Shown here: positions 31,570-39,511 of the stretch, piece after piece
Layout of the letters: every line of letters begins with the position of its first letter
Position numbering within the stretch: the stretch's first letter is position 1
NCBI RefSeq assembly: GCF_001683335.1
Contig: NZ_CP016201.1
Location: 370,831-410,367 of the forward strand
Length of the DNA stretch: 39,537 nt
DNA from: Selenomonas sp. oral taxon 126
Lineage (GTDB): Bacteria; Bacillota; Negativicutes; Selenomonadales; Selenomonadaceae
Reading direction: 5' to 3'
Notes under the pieces: model-generated
What the model was told of the DNA's origin: nothing
The model's input: only the letters and a program-made list of their open reading frames with translations
The model's database searches: none
Program-made: the position numbers and the translations under genes

Positions 31570-31736
31570 GGGCAGCCTCCAAAGCAAACCCTAGTGAAGC
31601 AAGCGGAGCAAAGGGCACGTTCTGCCCCCTGCGGATTTCTTTCGTTCAAGCGCAGCGCGTTTAAGAAGTCCGCAGGTATTTAGGCAGATAAGTGCCCGAC
31701 CGCCTGCGTAACGAGGCGTTTGCGTGGAGGCTGCCC
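31570..31736. repeat. Long-hairpin repeat, family 2, copy 1
   Basis: 167 bp that fold as one imperfect hairpin. Outer arms GGGCAGCCTCCA / TGGAGGCTGCCC, then GCAAAC/GTTTGC, GCAAGCGG/CCGCCTGC, GGGCAC/GTGCCC, and apical CTGCGGA/TCCGCAG with TTCTT/AAGAA. Copy 2 lies at 39299-39511. It sits in the 222-base gap between the HAD gene and hexokinase. TATAAT directly follows (31741-31746) and could drive hexokinase. Confidence 0.82.
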
Positions 31737-31765
31737 GAAATATAATTTTTTTGGGAGGAGTTACC

Positions 31766-33055
31766 ATGGGATTTGATCGTGAAAAATTTGACGAGATAAA
31801 GGCAGCCTTCACCATAGACGACGATGCACTCCGCAAGATCACCGATGATTTCCGCGCCGATATGTGCGCGGGGCTCGCGGGAAAAGAGGGTGCAACACTC
31901 CGTATGCTCCGCTCCTATGCAGGGCTTCCGAGCGGCAAGGAGCACGGCTCCTTCCTCGCGCTCGACTTCGGCGGCACGAACGTCCGCGCCCTGCGCATCC
32001 TCCTCAAGGGCGACGGCGAATACGAGGTGCTGAGCAGGGTCGCAAAACCGCTCACCCTCCCCGGTGTCTATGACTACGTCAGCGCAGATGCGACGGCAGA
32101 GGAGATGTTTGACTTCCTCGCCGGCATCATCGACGAAGCAATCGACGGAAATCGGGAGACGAAATACCTCCTTGGACATACCTTCTCCTTCCCCTCACAG
32201 CAGACCGACCTCTACAACGCGAAGCTCATCGTCTGGACGAAGGAGTTCGCCACGCAGGGAGTTGAGGGCAAGGTCGTCAACGACCTGCTCAAGGAGGCAC
32301 TCGCACGGCGCGGCATGACAAATGTCACCCCCGTCGCTGTCATCAACGATACGGTTGCAGTGCTGCTCGCAGCGGCGTACAAGCACGAGCACACCTACAT
32401 TGGATCGATCTATGCCACGGGGCAGAACACCTGCTACTACGAGGAGTTCGCAGACGGCAGTGAGACGCCGACCGTCATCAACATGGAGTCGGGCGGCTTT
32501 GGACATCTGCCCTTCTCCAAATACGACGATCTTCTGGATCGGGAATCCGAGCAGCCCGGCGCACAGCGTCTGGAAAAGATGGTGTCGGGACGCTACCTCG
32601 GGACACTCTACGGTGCGGCACTTGCAGATCTCCTCGGTGCGGACGGAGTCTATCCGTTTTCGAGCATCGAGCTCTCCGAGATCATCACCGACGCCTACCT
32701 CGACCGCCATGCGGCAGGTGCGGTCATCGAGGCAAAGACGGGCATGACCTTCACCGCCGCCGAGCGCGCCCTGCTGCAGGAGCTTGCGACCGCCGTCATC
32801 GTCCGCTCTGCACGTATCGTTGCGGCGACGTACGTCGCCATCATCCAGCACCGCATGGGTGAGAACGAGTTCGAGAACCAGTTTGTCGCCGTCGACGGCT
32901 CCGTCTATGAGAAAGTCCCGCTCGTCTCACATCACCTGCGTGGCGCGCTCGACACCCTCCTCTTGGACGAGGCGGTCAACGTCAAGATCATCCTCGAAAA
33001 CGCCGGCTCTGCCCTCGGCGCGGCACTCGCGGCAGCCATGACAGAGAGAAAATAA
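31766..33055 (+). CDS. Hexokinase of the eukaryotic type
   Basis: 429 residues. Shows the two-lobed hexokinase pattern of eukaryotes rather than bacterial ROK or GlcK: FLALDFGGTNVRALRI (ATP site), LGHTFSFPSQQTD, VWTKEFATQGVEGKVVNDLL, catalytic aspartate in VINDTVAVLLAAAY, GTGQN-like YATGQNTCYYE, MESGGFGHLPF. It phosphorylates glucose with ATP. GGGAGGAG stands 5 bases before the ATG at 31766. As last gene of the alpha-glucoside operon it can capture the glucose freed by the GH13 enzyme. A repeat separates it from the HAD gene. Confidence 0.93.
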   Translation: MGFDREKFDEIKAAFTIDDDALRKITDDFRADMCAGLAGKEGATLRMLRSYAGLPSGKEHGSFLALDFGGTNVRALRILLKGDGEYEVLSRVAKPLTLPGVYDYVSADATAEEMFDFLAGIIDEAIDGNRETKYLLGHTFSFPSQQTDLYNAKLIVWTKEFATQGVEGKVVNDLLKEALARRGMTNVTPVAVINDTVAVLLAAAYKHEHTYIGSIYATGQNTCYYEEFADGSETPTVINMESGGFGHLPFSKYDDLLDRESEQPGAQRLEKMVSGRYLGTLYGAALADLLGADGVYPFSSIELSEIITDAYLDRHAAGAVIEAKTGMTFTAAERALLQELATAVIVRSARIVAATYVAIIQHRMGENEFENQFVAVDGSVYEKVPLVSHHLRGALDTLLLDEAVNVKIILENAGSALGAALAAAMTERK

Positions 33056-33067
33056 AGATACACACGA

Positions 33068-33102
33068 AACCGCCCCGCAAGGTTCAACCCTGCGGGGCGG
33101 TT
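33068..33102. terminator. Strong hairpin terminator after hexokinase
   Basis: AACCGCCCCGCA pairs with TGCGGGGCGGTT; the loop has its own GGTT/AACC pairing. It lies 12 bases after hexokinase and 17 bases after the convergent gene, so it can serve both strands, though the T-run is short. Confidence 0.8.
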
Positions 33103-33119
33103 GTGTTCGTTTATCTGTA

Positions 33120-33632
33120 CTATTGTTTTCTCTGCTCCAGCAGATCAAAGACTTCGTCCACGTCCATCTCGAACATCTGACTGTCTGCGTAAATCGGCGC
33201 GAAATAATAGGCGACCTGCTCCGCATCAAACTCCCGTTCCAGCTTCTCCCAATCGTCTGTTGGAAGAACCGTGAACGCAAGCGTATCACTGCCGAGCGAA
33301 CCCATATACCATCGAATCTCGTATACAGGCGCGAGGTATTCCTGTGCCGCCTTGAGCGTTGTATCCCTGTCCGCAGCATCTGCCGCATAGGGGACGGCGT
33401 GTGCCTCTCCATCTTTTTTCAGCAGAATATCAAATCCACGCTCCGTCTCAGAGTCCACACATTCGTAGTCGATCTGTGCCTCCTCCGGAAGAACATCATT
33501 CAAATAGGAAAGAATACTCTCATCCTCGTCACCCCAGTCCACCCAGATCAGAGCATCGCTCGCGTCAAATTCGTCCCTATGCTCGCTCGGAGCGGCGAGG
33601 AACAATTGCACTTCACGAAACAAGTCACCCAT
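33120..33632 (-). CDS. Hypothetical acidic protein, 170 aa
   Basis: 170 residues, no family recognised. It is strongly acidic (many D and E; WVDWGDEDESILSYLNDVL, FEMDVDEVFDLLEQRKQ), has no signal or membrane segment, and looks soluble and globular with several Trp and Tyr. TGGGAGG-like AGGGAGG precedes the ATG by 7 bases. It stands downstream of the AtpZ-like gene with a 30-base gap and ends at a terminator shared with hexokinase. Codon use resembles its neighbours. Could be a small regulatory or stress protein, but nothing supports a specific call. Confidence 0.75.
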   Translation of the reverse strand: MGDLFREVQLFLAAPSEHRDEFDASDALIWVDWGDEDESILSYLNDVLPEEAQIDYECVDSETERGFDILLKKDGEAHAVPYAADAADRDTTLKAAQEYLAPVYEIRWYMGSLGSDTLAFTVLPTDDWEKLEREFDAEQVAYYFAPIYADSQMFEMDVDEVFDLLEQRKQ

Positions 33633-33662
33633 GACAAACCTCCCTCGAATGAAAAGATCGTC

Positions 33663-33902
33663 TCACACAAGTTTATAATACTTCAGTTGCCGATAGAGCG
33701 AGTAAATCGCGGCGGGAAAGCCGAGGATGATGCCCGCAATGGTGCAAACCCGCCCCGTGCCGAGGAAGTCGTCAGCGCATTGCCCGAGGAAAATGAAGAT
33801 TCCGAGAAAGACGAGGAAATAGATGCCGACCCCGGAGAGCAGACCAAATGCGCGCAGTGCCTCCGCCATCCCCGACGGGGGCGGCGTTTTCTTCTGCTCC
33901 AT
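33663..33902 (-). CDS. AtpZ/AtpI-type small membrane protein
   Basis: 79 residues with two membrane segments (AFGLLSGVGIYFLVFLGIFIF and TIAGIILGFPAAIYSLYRQL) joined by a short loop, the layout of AtpZ/AtpI, which helps assemble the F-type ATP synthase c-ring or moves Mg2+. The ATG at 33902 has AGGAGG 5 bases upstream; an in-frame ATG at 33923 lacks a good site. It follows wecB by 25 bases. In many relatives this gene leads into the atp operon; here the atp genes do not follow. Confidence 0.8.
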   Translation of the reverse strand: MEQKKTPPPSGMAEALRAFGLLSGVGIYFLVFLGIFIFLGQCADDFLGTGRVCTIAGIILGFPAAIYSLYRQLKYYKLV

Positions 33903-33927
33903 GAGCTCCTCCTCTCCGCTCATAGCT

Positions 33928-35082
33928 TTACGCCCCGAACGGCTCCGGCTTCGTGTGCGAATGTCCCGCATGGTAGAGGATCGCCTCGATGATACGGCGA
34001 CTAGCCTCACCATCGCCGTAGGGATTCACCGCCTCCGCCATGTGCGTATAGGCAGTCGGCTCGGTCAGGAGGCGCATGGTCTCGTCATAGACACGCTGCT
34101 CATCCGTGCCGATGAGGCGCACGGTTCCCGCCGTGACCGCCTCGGGACGCTCGGTCGTGTCACGCAGGACGAGCACAGGCTTGCCGAGGGAGGGGGCCTC
34201 CTCCTGAATGCCGCCTGAGTCCGTCAGCACGATGTCAACGCGCGCCATGAGATTTGCGAACGGCTCGTAGTCAAGCGGGTCGATGAGGTGGACGCGCGGA
34301 ATCCCGCCGAGCTCCTCGCGCACGATCTCACGCACCTTCGGATTGCGGTGAACGGGAAAGACGACCTCCACATCGTCCATCTGCTCAATGATGCTGCGAA
34401 TCGCACGGTAGACATGGCGCATCGGCTCACCGAGGTTCTCCCGTCGATGGGTCGTAACGAGGAGAACGCGGTGATTTGCAAAGTCCACACCAGCAAGCTC
34501 CGTCGGCAGCACATAGTCGGGACGCACGATGTGATGCAGTGCGTCAATGACGGTGTTGCCCGTGACAAAGATGCGCCGCTCGGGCACGCCCTCGGCAAGG
34601 AGGTTCGCGTGCGCAGTCGGCGTCGGAGCGAAATGCAGAGTCGCAATGCCGCCCGTGAGACGGCGGTTCATCTCCTCGGGGAACGGCGAATAGATGTCAT
34701 GTGTCCGAAGCCCCGCCTCGACGTGTCCGACGGGGATCTGATGGTAGAACGCAGCGAGTGCACCCGCAAAGGTGGTGGTCGTGTCGCCGTGGACGAGCAC
34801 GAGGTCGGGTCTCTCCTGCTGAAACACCTCGTTGATGCCCATCATGGCGCGCGTGGTGATGTCAAAGAGGGTCTGCCCCGCCGCCATGATATTAAGATCG
34901 TAGTCCGGGACGATGTGGAAGAGATGCAGCACCTGATCGAGCATCTCGCGGTGCTGCGCCGTGACGAGCGTGCGCGTTTCGATCTCGTCCGTGTACTGCA
35001 TGAGGCCCCTGACGACGGGCGCCATCTTGATTGCCTCGGGACGCGTGCCAAAGATCGACATGACTTTGATTTTGCCGGTCAT
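33928..35082 (-). CDS. wecB: UDP-N-acetylglucosamine 2-epimerase (non-hydrolysing)
   Basis: 384 residues, the family length. Interconverts UDP-GlcNAc and UDP-ManNAc for surface polysaccharide or teichoic-type linkage units. Marks: IFGTRPEAIKMAPVV, HGDTTTTFAGALAAFY, VEAGLRT, VTGNTVIDAL, TTHRRENLG, DSGGIQEEAPSLGKPVLVLR, TERPEA. AGGAG lies 10 bases before the ATG; a 3-codon frame (ATG GCA GAA TGA) overlaps the start. Pairs with wecA upstream. Confidence 0.96.
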   Translation of the reverse strand: MTGKIKVMSIFGTRPEAIKMAPVVRGLMQYTDEIETRTLVTAQHREMLDQVLHLFHIVPDYDLNIMAAGQTLFDITTRAMMGINEVFQQERPDLVLVHGDTTTTFAGALAAFYHQIPVGHVEAGLRTHDIYSPFPEEMNRRLTGGIATLHFAPTPTAHANLLAEGVPERRIFVTGNTVIDALHHIVRPDYVLPTELAGVDFANHRVLLVTTHRRENLGEPMRHVYRAIRSIIEQMDDVEVVFPVHRNPKVREIVREELGGIPRVHLIDPLDYEPFANLMARVDIVLTDSGGIQEEAPSLGKPVLVLRDTTERPEAVTAGTVRLIGTDEQRVYDETMRLLTEPTAYTHMAEAVNPYGDGEASRRIIEAILYHAGHSHTKPEPFGA

Positions 35083-35120
35083 TCTGCCATTGCTCCTCTC
35101 CGGATGTGGAATCCCAAAGA

Positions 35121-35148
35121 TTTATAACTCTATCTCAAATATTTTGAA
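35121..35148 (-). promoter_or_regulatory. Possible wecB promoter
   Basis: On the minus strand TTCAAA (35143-35148), 16 bases, TATAAA (35121-35126), 4 and 5 of 6 to consensus. It lies in the 117-base gap between wecA and wecB. Confidence 0.38.
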
Positions 35149-35199
35149 TCCTGCGGACGAAGCCCCCCTTAGCGGATTCGCTTCGGAAAGGATTCACTT

Positions 35200-36249
35200 C
35201 TATTTTTGCTGCGGCACATCCATGCGGAAAATACCCAGCTTACGCGCGCCGACGAAGACCGCCGCCGCAACGATCAGGATGATGAGCGCAGCTGCCTGCG
35301 GGCTGACTGCCGTGAGGGCAAGCGCGCACAGACCAAAGAGACCGCTCACAACGTACATGAGCAGCACTGCCTGTTTCTGCGTGAAGCCGTGCGCAAGGAG
35401 GCGGTGATGAAGATGCCCCTTGTCCGGCTTGAAGATTGGGCGATGGTTCCGCGCGCGCCGCACAATGGCGAACGTCGTGTCGAGGATCGGCAGCCCGAGC
35501 GCGAGGATCGGCACAATGAGCGCAATGGTCGCCGCACTCTTGACCGCACCGACGATGGAGATGCCCGCGAGCATAAAGCCGAGGAACATGCTCCCCGTAT
35601 CGCCCATAAAGATACGCGCGGGGTTGAAGTTGTAGTAGAGGAAGCCAACCGCCGCCCCCGCGAGCGCCGCCGTTACCATCGCAACGAAGGGAATGCCCTC
35701 CTCCATCGCGACGAGAAAAATTGTAATCGCGGCAATCGAGGAACCCCCCGCCGCAAGACCGTCCAGCCCGTCGATCAGGTTCACCGTATTCGTCAGACCG
35801 ACAACCCAGAAAATCGTCGCGGGAATTGCAAACCATTCCAGATAGATGAAGTCGCCAAGCGGGTCGGTGATGAAGTCGATGCGCACGTCAAACGCAATGA
35901 CAAGCACAGCAGCGGCGACGATCTGCCCGAGCAGCTTCACCTTCGCCGGCAGGTCGCAGTAATCGTCGATGATACCGATTGCAACGACAATCGTACCGCC
36001 AACCATGAGGCCGATGAGGCTCATCATGAACTCCGGCGTGAGGTCGACAAAGAGGAGCTGCACGAGGATCGACACCATGAATGCGGCGTAGATCCCGATG
36101 CCGCCGATGCGCGGGATCGGGCGCACGTGCACCTTACGCGCATCGGGCTTGTCGAGTGCCCCTGTGCGCCGCGCAAAGGCGATGACACCGGGCGTGATGA
36201 TGAGCGCCATGCCAAGCGCAATCATAAATGCTAAGACATTATCGGGCAT
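35200..36249 (-). CDS. Undecaprenyl-phosphate GlcNAc-1-phosphate transferase (WecA/TagO)
   Basis: 349 residues with about ten membrane segments. Transfers GlcNAc-1-phosphate from UDP-GlcNAc to undecaprenyl phosphate at the inner membrane. Marks: GALDKPDARKVHVRPIPRIG, IGIIDDYCDLPAKVKLLGQ, catalytic NLIDGLDGLAAG, FMGDTGSMFLGF and DKGHLHHRLLAHG. AAGGAG precedes the ATG. With WecB it forms the start of an envelope polysaccharide pathway. A MITE lies 35 bases upstream of its start. Confidence 0.95.
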   Translation of the reverse strand: MPDNVLAFMIALGMALIITPGVIAFARRTGALDKPDARKVHVRPIPRIGGIGIYAAFMVSILVQLLFVDLTPEFMMSLIGLMVGGTIVVAIGIIDDYCDLPAKVKLLGQIVAAAVLVIAFDVRIDFITDPLGDFIYLEWFAIPATIFWVVGLTNTVNLIDGLDGLAAGGSSIAAITIFLVAMEEGIPFVAMVTAALAGAAVGFLYYNFNPARIFMGDTGSMFLGFMLAGISIVGAVKSAATIALIVPILALGLPILDTTFAIVRRARNHRPIFKPDKGHLHHRLLAHGFTQKQAVLLMYVVSGLFGLCALALTAVSPQAAALIILIVAAAVFVGARKLGIFRMDVPQQK

Positions 36250-36284
36250 GAATTATTGCTCTCCTTCGTCGAGGTCATCTGCAA

Positions 36285-36445
36285 GGAATCGCTGATAAAA
36301 TGAAGTCCGTCGAATTGGTGCAGATTTTTTGTCCTGTCAAGGAGACAAACCGGACGCATAGCAAAGGCTATGTGGAGGATTTGTCGACAAAGACAGGGCG
36401 AAAAAGATGTGCTAAGGCGGCGGTGCTGAATTTATCAGTGCTTCC
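36285..36445 (+). mobile_element. MITE-like element, copy D
   Basis: 161 bp, nearly identical to copy C. Ends GGAATCGCTGATAAAA and, inverted, GGAAGCACTGATAAAT, flanked by a perfect duplication GCAA (36281-36284, 36446-36449). Inner hairpin GCATAGC/GCTATGT. Fills the gap between wecA and the YqgF-fold gene. Confidence 0.9.
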
Positions 36446-36488
36446 GCAAGCATACTTCTATTCATCATACCGCAGGACAGGGGCGCTG

Positions 36489-36890
36489 TCAATCAGACAT
36501 TTTCTCCTGCAAATATCGCCGCGCGAGGATCACCGCAACAAAATCATCCACGGGCACGGGCGGCACGAGCATGCCGTGCGGCACGAGCCGCCGCCATCCG
36601 CGCGGCGGGTGCACCTCCCAGTACAGTGCCTTCGCCGCGTCCGTCGTGCGGTACTCATCGACGAGCGTCACCGTGCGCCCCAGTGCCTCTACGCGTGCCC
36701 GCGCCTCTGCGCTCGTCGTGCCGCTGCCCATGATGATCGTCGGCTCATGTGCTGCCGCAAGTGCGCCGACCACACTGTCAAGCGTCGTCGTCCGCACAAC
36801 CTCCTGCATCAGAATGCTGCCGTCCGCCGCAAGCACGGCGACGCCACATTTCTCGCGCCCGGGGTCAATCGCAAGGACGGGGCGACTCAC
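36489..36890 (-). CDS. YqgF/RuvX-fold nuclease-like protein
   Basis: 133 residues, RNase H fold. The core VLAIDPGREKCGVAVLAADG, a middle IIMGSGTTSAEARARVEALG, LVDEYRTTDAAKALYW and C-terminal DDFVAVILARRYL place acidic residues as in YqgF/RuvX, which processes pre-16S rRNA or resolves junctions. It is more distant from typical YqgF (EYRTT in place of the usual DER context) and is annotated in relatives as a resolvase-like protein. GTG start overlaps the DUF3084 stop (GTGA). Confidence 0.82.
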   Translation of the reverse strand: MSRPVLAIDPGREKCGVAVLAADGSILMQEVVRTTTLDSVVGALAAAHEPTIIMGSGTTSAEARARVEALGRTVTLVDEYRTTDAAKALYWEVHPPRGWRRLVPHGMLVPPVPVDDFVAVILARRYLQEKMSD

Positions 36891-38062
36891 GCGCCGCCCC
36901 CGTTTTCACTTTCAATCTTGAATTTCAGCCGCAGAGGTCCCATTGCATCCGTATCACCGTCCGCATAGGCAGAGATGACGACCGCATCCGTCCGCGCCTC
37001 GAGATCCTGCACGAGGCTGTAGAACTCCGCGCCCTCGATCACGCCGACCGTTCCGCGAATTGGATCCGGCAGAATGCCCTTTGCCGATGCCGCCGCGTTC
37101 ACCTCGCGCAGGAACGACATGACCGACTGCTCTGCAGCCGCACCCATGCCCTCGGGCGCGTAGACGCGCGCGATGATGAGCTCGCCGTCGCGATAGATAA
37201 CGCGATTCGGGTACAGCTCGATGGACGCGCGGATCTCATCCCCGCGCACGAGATTCCCCGCCGCAACAATGCGCACAATCATATCGACGGAGCTCGCCTC
37301 GATTGCTTTCACAGCGGCATCGTACTCCGGTCCATAGATCCAGATATCCTGATCCGTGTGGTTCTCACCGAGGCGCGCAGAGATATTGCGCGTGCCGAGC
37401 TGTGCGATCCCCGCCATCCCGCGCTCAATCTCATCGTGCGAGAGCCCCGCAGGAATCGTCCCGCTCGCGATGATCTCCCCCGCCTGATAGACAATATTCC
37501 CCTCGCGCAGGTTCAGGATGTTCTCGCGCAGTTCGTTTGCACGCACACCAAGGGCTTGAATATCCGCCTGCAGCGTCTCGTTCTCCCCCGAGAGCCGCCC
37601 GTTGAGGGAGATCAGCCCCTCCTTTTCCATCATGAGCGCGCGGTTGCCCTCAGACAGCCGATCCGACTCCGCGCGCAGCTCCGACTGCTCGCCCTCGAGC
37701 CGCGCAATCTCCTCCTCTGATTTTTTCAGATCATCGCCCGCCTTCTCCTGCGCGCTTTTCGCACGATCCAGTTCATCCGAGGTAAAGTCGAGCGCCGCAC
37801 GCGTATCGGCAATCATCGCATTCAGCCGATCCATGCCGAAGAGCGCCGTGCGCACATTCTCGGACGCCGCCGCGAGAATGCCGAACGTCACCGTTGTGAT
37901 ACAGATCCCCGTAAAGATCGTGACAATGACCGCCGTGTGACGCGGACGCAGCCCAAAGATTGAGAGTTTCTTCTTGCCGATGCGCGTGCCGAGACGGTCA
38001 CCGATGAAGGCGATGACGCCGCCGACAACCGCGAGAACGAGGATGAGTGTGATACCGTACAT
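36887..38062 (-). CDS. DUF3084 family membrane/coiled-coil protein
   Basis: 391 residues. Two N-terminal membrane segments (GITLILVLAVVGGVIAFIGD and HTAVIVTIFTGICITTVTFG) flank the family mark GTRIGKKKLSIFGLRPRHTAV. Residues ~90-195 are a coiled coil (ALDFTSDELDRAKSAQEKAG, KKSEEEIARLEGEQSELRAE). The C-terminal ~190 residues form a soluble domain (VYAPEGMGAAAEQSVMSFL). Function unknown; context with LptF and the YqgF-fold gene suggests an envelope role. GGGGTGA lies before the ATG. Confidence 0.88.
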   Translation of the reverse strand: MYGITLILVLAVVGGVIAFIGDRLGTRIGKKKLSIFGLRPRHTAVIVTIFTGICITTVTFGILAAASENVRTALFGMDRLNAMIADTRAALDFTSDELDRAKSAQEKAGDDLKKSEEEIARLEGEQSELRAESDRLSEGNRALMMEKEGLISLNGRLSGENETLQADIQALGVRANELRENILNLREGNIVYQAGEIIASGTIPAGLSHDEIERGMAGIAQLGTRNISARLGENHTDQDIWIYGPEYDAAVKAIEASSVDMIVRIVAAGNLVRGDEIRASIELYPNRVIYRDGELIIARVYAPEGMGAAAEQSVMSFLREVNAAASAKGILPDPIRGTVGVIEGAEFYSLVQDLEARTDAVVISAYADGDTDAMGPLRLKFKIESENGGGA

Positions 38063-38095
38063 GAAGCGTCACCCCTTTCTATCGTGTTCCAAATT

Positions 38096-39196
38096 TTACT
38101 GTGAAGCCCTCCGCAGGAGAATCGCCCCCGCGATCACGCCGACGATATTCGGCAGCCAGACGGCAAGCATCGCCGGCAGCACCTCACCGCGCGCAAATGC
38201 GTTGCCCATCGTCATGAGTGCATAGTAGATAAAGATGATGATGACGCTCATCGCAAAGCCCGCCGACGAGGAATTGCGCGTCGGCTGCAGCCCGAGCGGC
38301 ACGCCGATCAGCGTGAAGATGAGGCTCGCCATCGGGATCGAGACGCGCTGATACAGCTCTGTCTCAAGCTTTGATGTATTGACATACTGCGTCTGCATCA
38401 GTGCAATCTGATGACGCAGCTCACGCATCGTCATCTCCTCGGGTTTTTTCTGTTCGCGTATGATTTGACGCGGGTCTTTCTCAATGGGCAGCACCTGCGT
38501 CTCAAAGCGCATGCGGCGCTCGATATGTTCGTCGGCGATCTCATAGACATCGCCCTTGTGCATGATCCACTCCGCGCCCGTCCACTCCGCGTACTCCGCA
38601 TTCTCGACATGCGTGACCTTGCCGTCCGCGCCGAACACCTGCAGACTCACCCCCGTGAGACGCTGCAGATCCGCATCGTAGGAACGCGCATAGACGAGCC
38701 GCTGGATTGCGCCGTCCTCGATCTCCTTGATGATGAGATGCTCCTGCGACTTCATGCCGGAGTTGCCCTCGATCTCGTAGTAGATGACGTTGCGGTACGC
38801 CGTATTTGCGCGCGGTACAACGTGCTCATTGAAAAGGATCGCGCCGACGCTCACGAGAAACCCAAGGAGGATCGCAGGCGCGGCAATGCGCCCGAAGCCG
38901 ATGCCGCAGGACTTCATCGCCGTAATCTCACTCGCAGAGGACAGGCGCCCGAACGTCAGGAGACTCGCAAGCAGCATCGACATGGGGAACGTCCACATGA
39001 CGACACCGGGCAGACTGAATACGAAGATCTTGATGATCGACGGCAGGGACGCACCGTAGTCCGTGATGTACTGCGCAATGCGAAAGAGCGTACCCGAGCC
39101 GATGAAGACCGCCGAGAACGCGCAGATCGCAAAGAGGAAGGACAGAAAGACCTCCCGAAAGATGTATTTGTCGAGGATTCGTATCTTCAGACGCAT
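38096..39196 (-). CDS. LptF/LptG family permease (YjgP/YjgQ)
   Basis: 366 residues. Three membrane segments at each end (IFREVFLSFLFAICAFSAVF onward; MASLIFTLIGVPLGL, AGFAMSVIIIFIYYALMTM, MLAVWLPNIVGVIAGAILL) and a central periplasmic domain. This is the LPS-export permease pair fold; opening ILDKYIFREVFLSF and MSMLLASLLTFGRLSSASEI are diagnostic. It implies an outer membrane with lipopolysaccharide. A single gene here may serve as both halves of a homodimer, or the partner lies elsewhere. GGAGAG stands 5 bases before the ATG. Confidence 0.93.
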   Translation of the reverse strand: MRLKIRILDKYIFREVFLSFLFAICAFSAVFIGSGTLFRIAQYITDYGASLPSIIKIFVFSLPGVVMWTFPMSMLLASLLTFGRLSSASEITAMKSCGIGFGRIAAPAILLGFLVSVGAILFNEHVVPRANTAYRNVIYYEIEGNSGMKSQEHLIIKEIEDGAIQRLVYARSYDADLQRLTGVSLQVFGADGKVTHVENAEYAEWTGAEWIMHKGDVYEIADEHIERRMRFETQVLPIEKDPRQIIREQKKPEEMTMRELRHQIALMQTQYVNTSKLETELYQRVSIPMASLIFTLIGVPLGLQPTRNSSSAGFAMSVIIIFIYYALMTMGNAFARGEVLPAMLAVWLPNIVGVIAGAILLRRASQ

Positions 39197-39241
39197 AGCG
39201 CTCTCCTCTGTTCATTTCTATACATAGATGGCATTCGCTCT

Positions 39242-39270
39242 ATTTTATCATTTTCGTCCCGCCTTGACAA
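39242..39270 (-). promoter_or_regulatory. Promoter of the lptF operon
   Basis: On the minus strand TTGTCA (39265-39270), 17 bases, TAAAAT (39242-39247), each 5 of 6 to consensus. The start would be near 39235, about 39 bases before the lptF ATG. Confidence 0.7.
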
Positions 39271-39298
39271 GGATGCAAAAGAGGAGGCTCTTTCTCAT

Positions 39299-39511
39299 AT
39301 GTTACGGAGAATCGGAAACAGCGATGTGCGATGCTCCTAAGCAAACCCTAGTGGAGCAAGCGGAGAAAAGCGTTCGACTCGCCCCCTGCGGATTTCTTTC
39401 GTTCAAGCGAAGCGCGTTTAAGAAGTCCGCAGGTATTTAGGCGAACGAGAACGCGACCGCTTGCGTAACTAAGCGTTTGCGTGGAGTGCGCACGGTGGCA
39501 TTCCGTAACAT
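39299..39511. repeat. Long-hairpin repeat, family 2, copy 2
   Basis: The 146-base core (39341-39486) aligns with copy 1. Arms differ but still pair: GTGCG..CTCC with GGAG..CGCAC, GCAAGCGG with CCGCTTGC, GCGTTC with GAACGC, and apical CTGCGGA/TCCGCAG. A further perfect pair ATGTTACGGA (39299-39308) and TCCGTAACAT (39502-39511) brackets the whole. This covers most of the 341-base gap 39197-39537; no gene is seen to the right edge. Confidence 0.8.
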
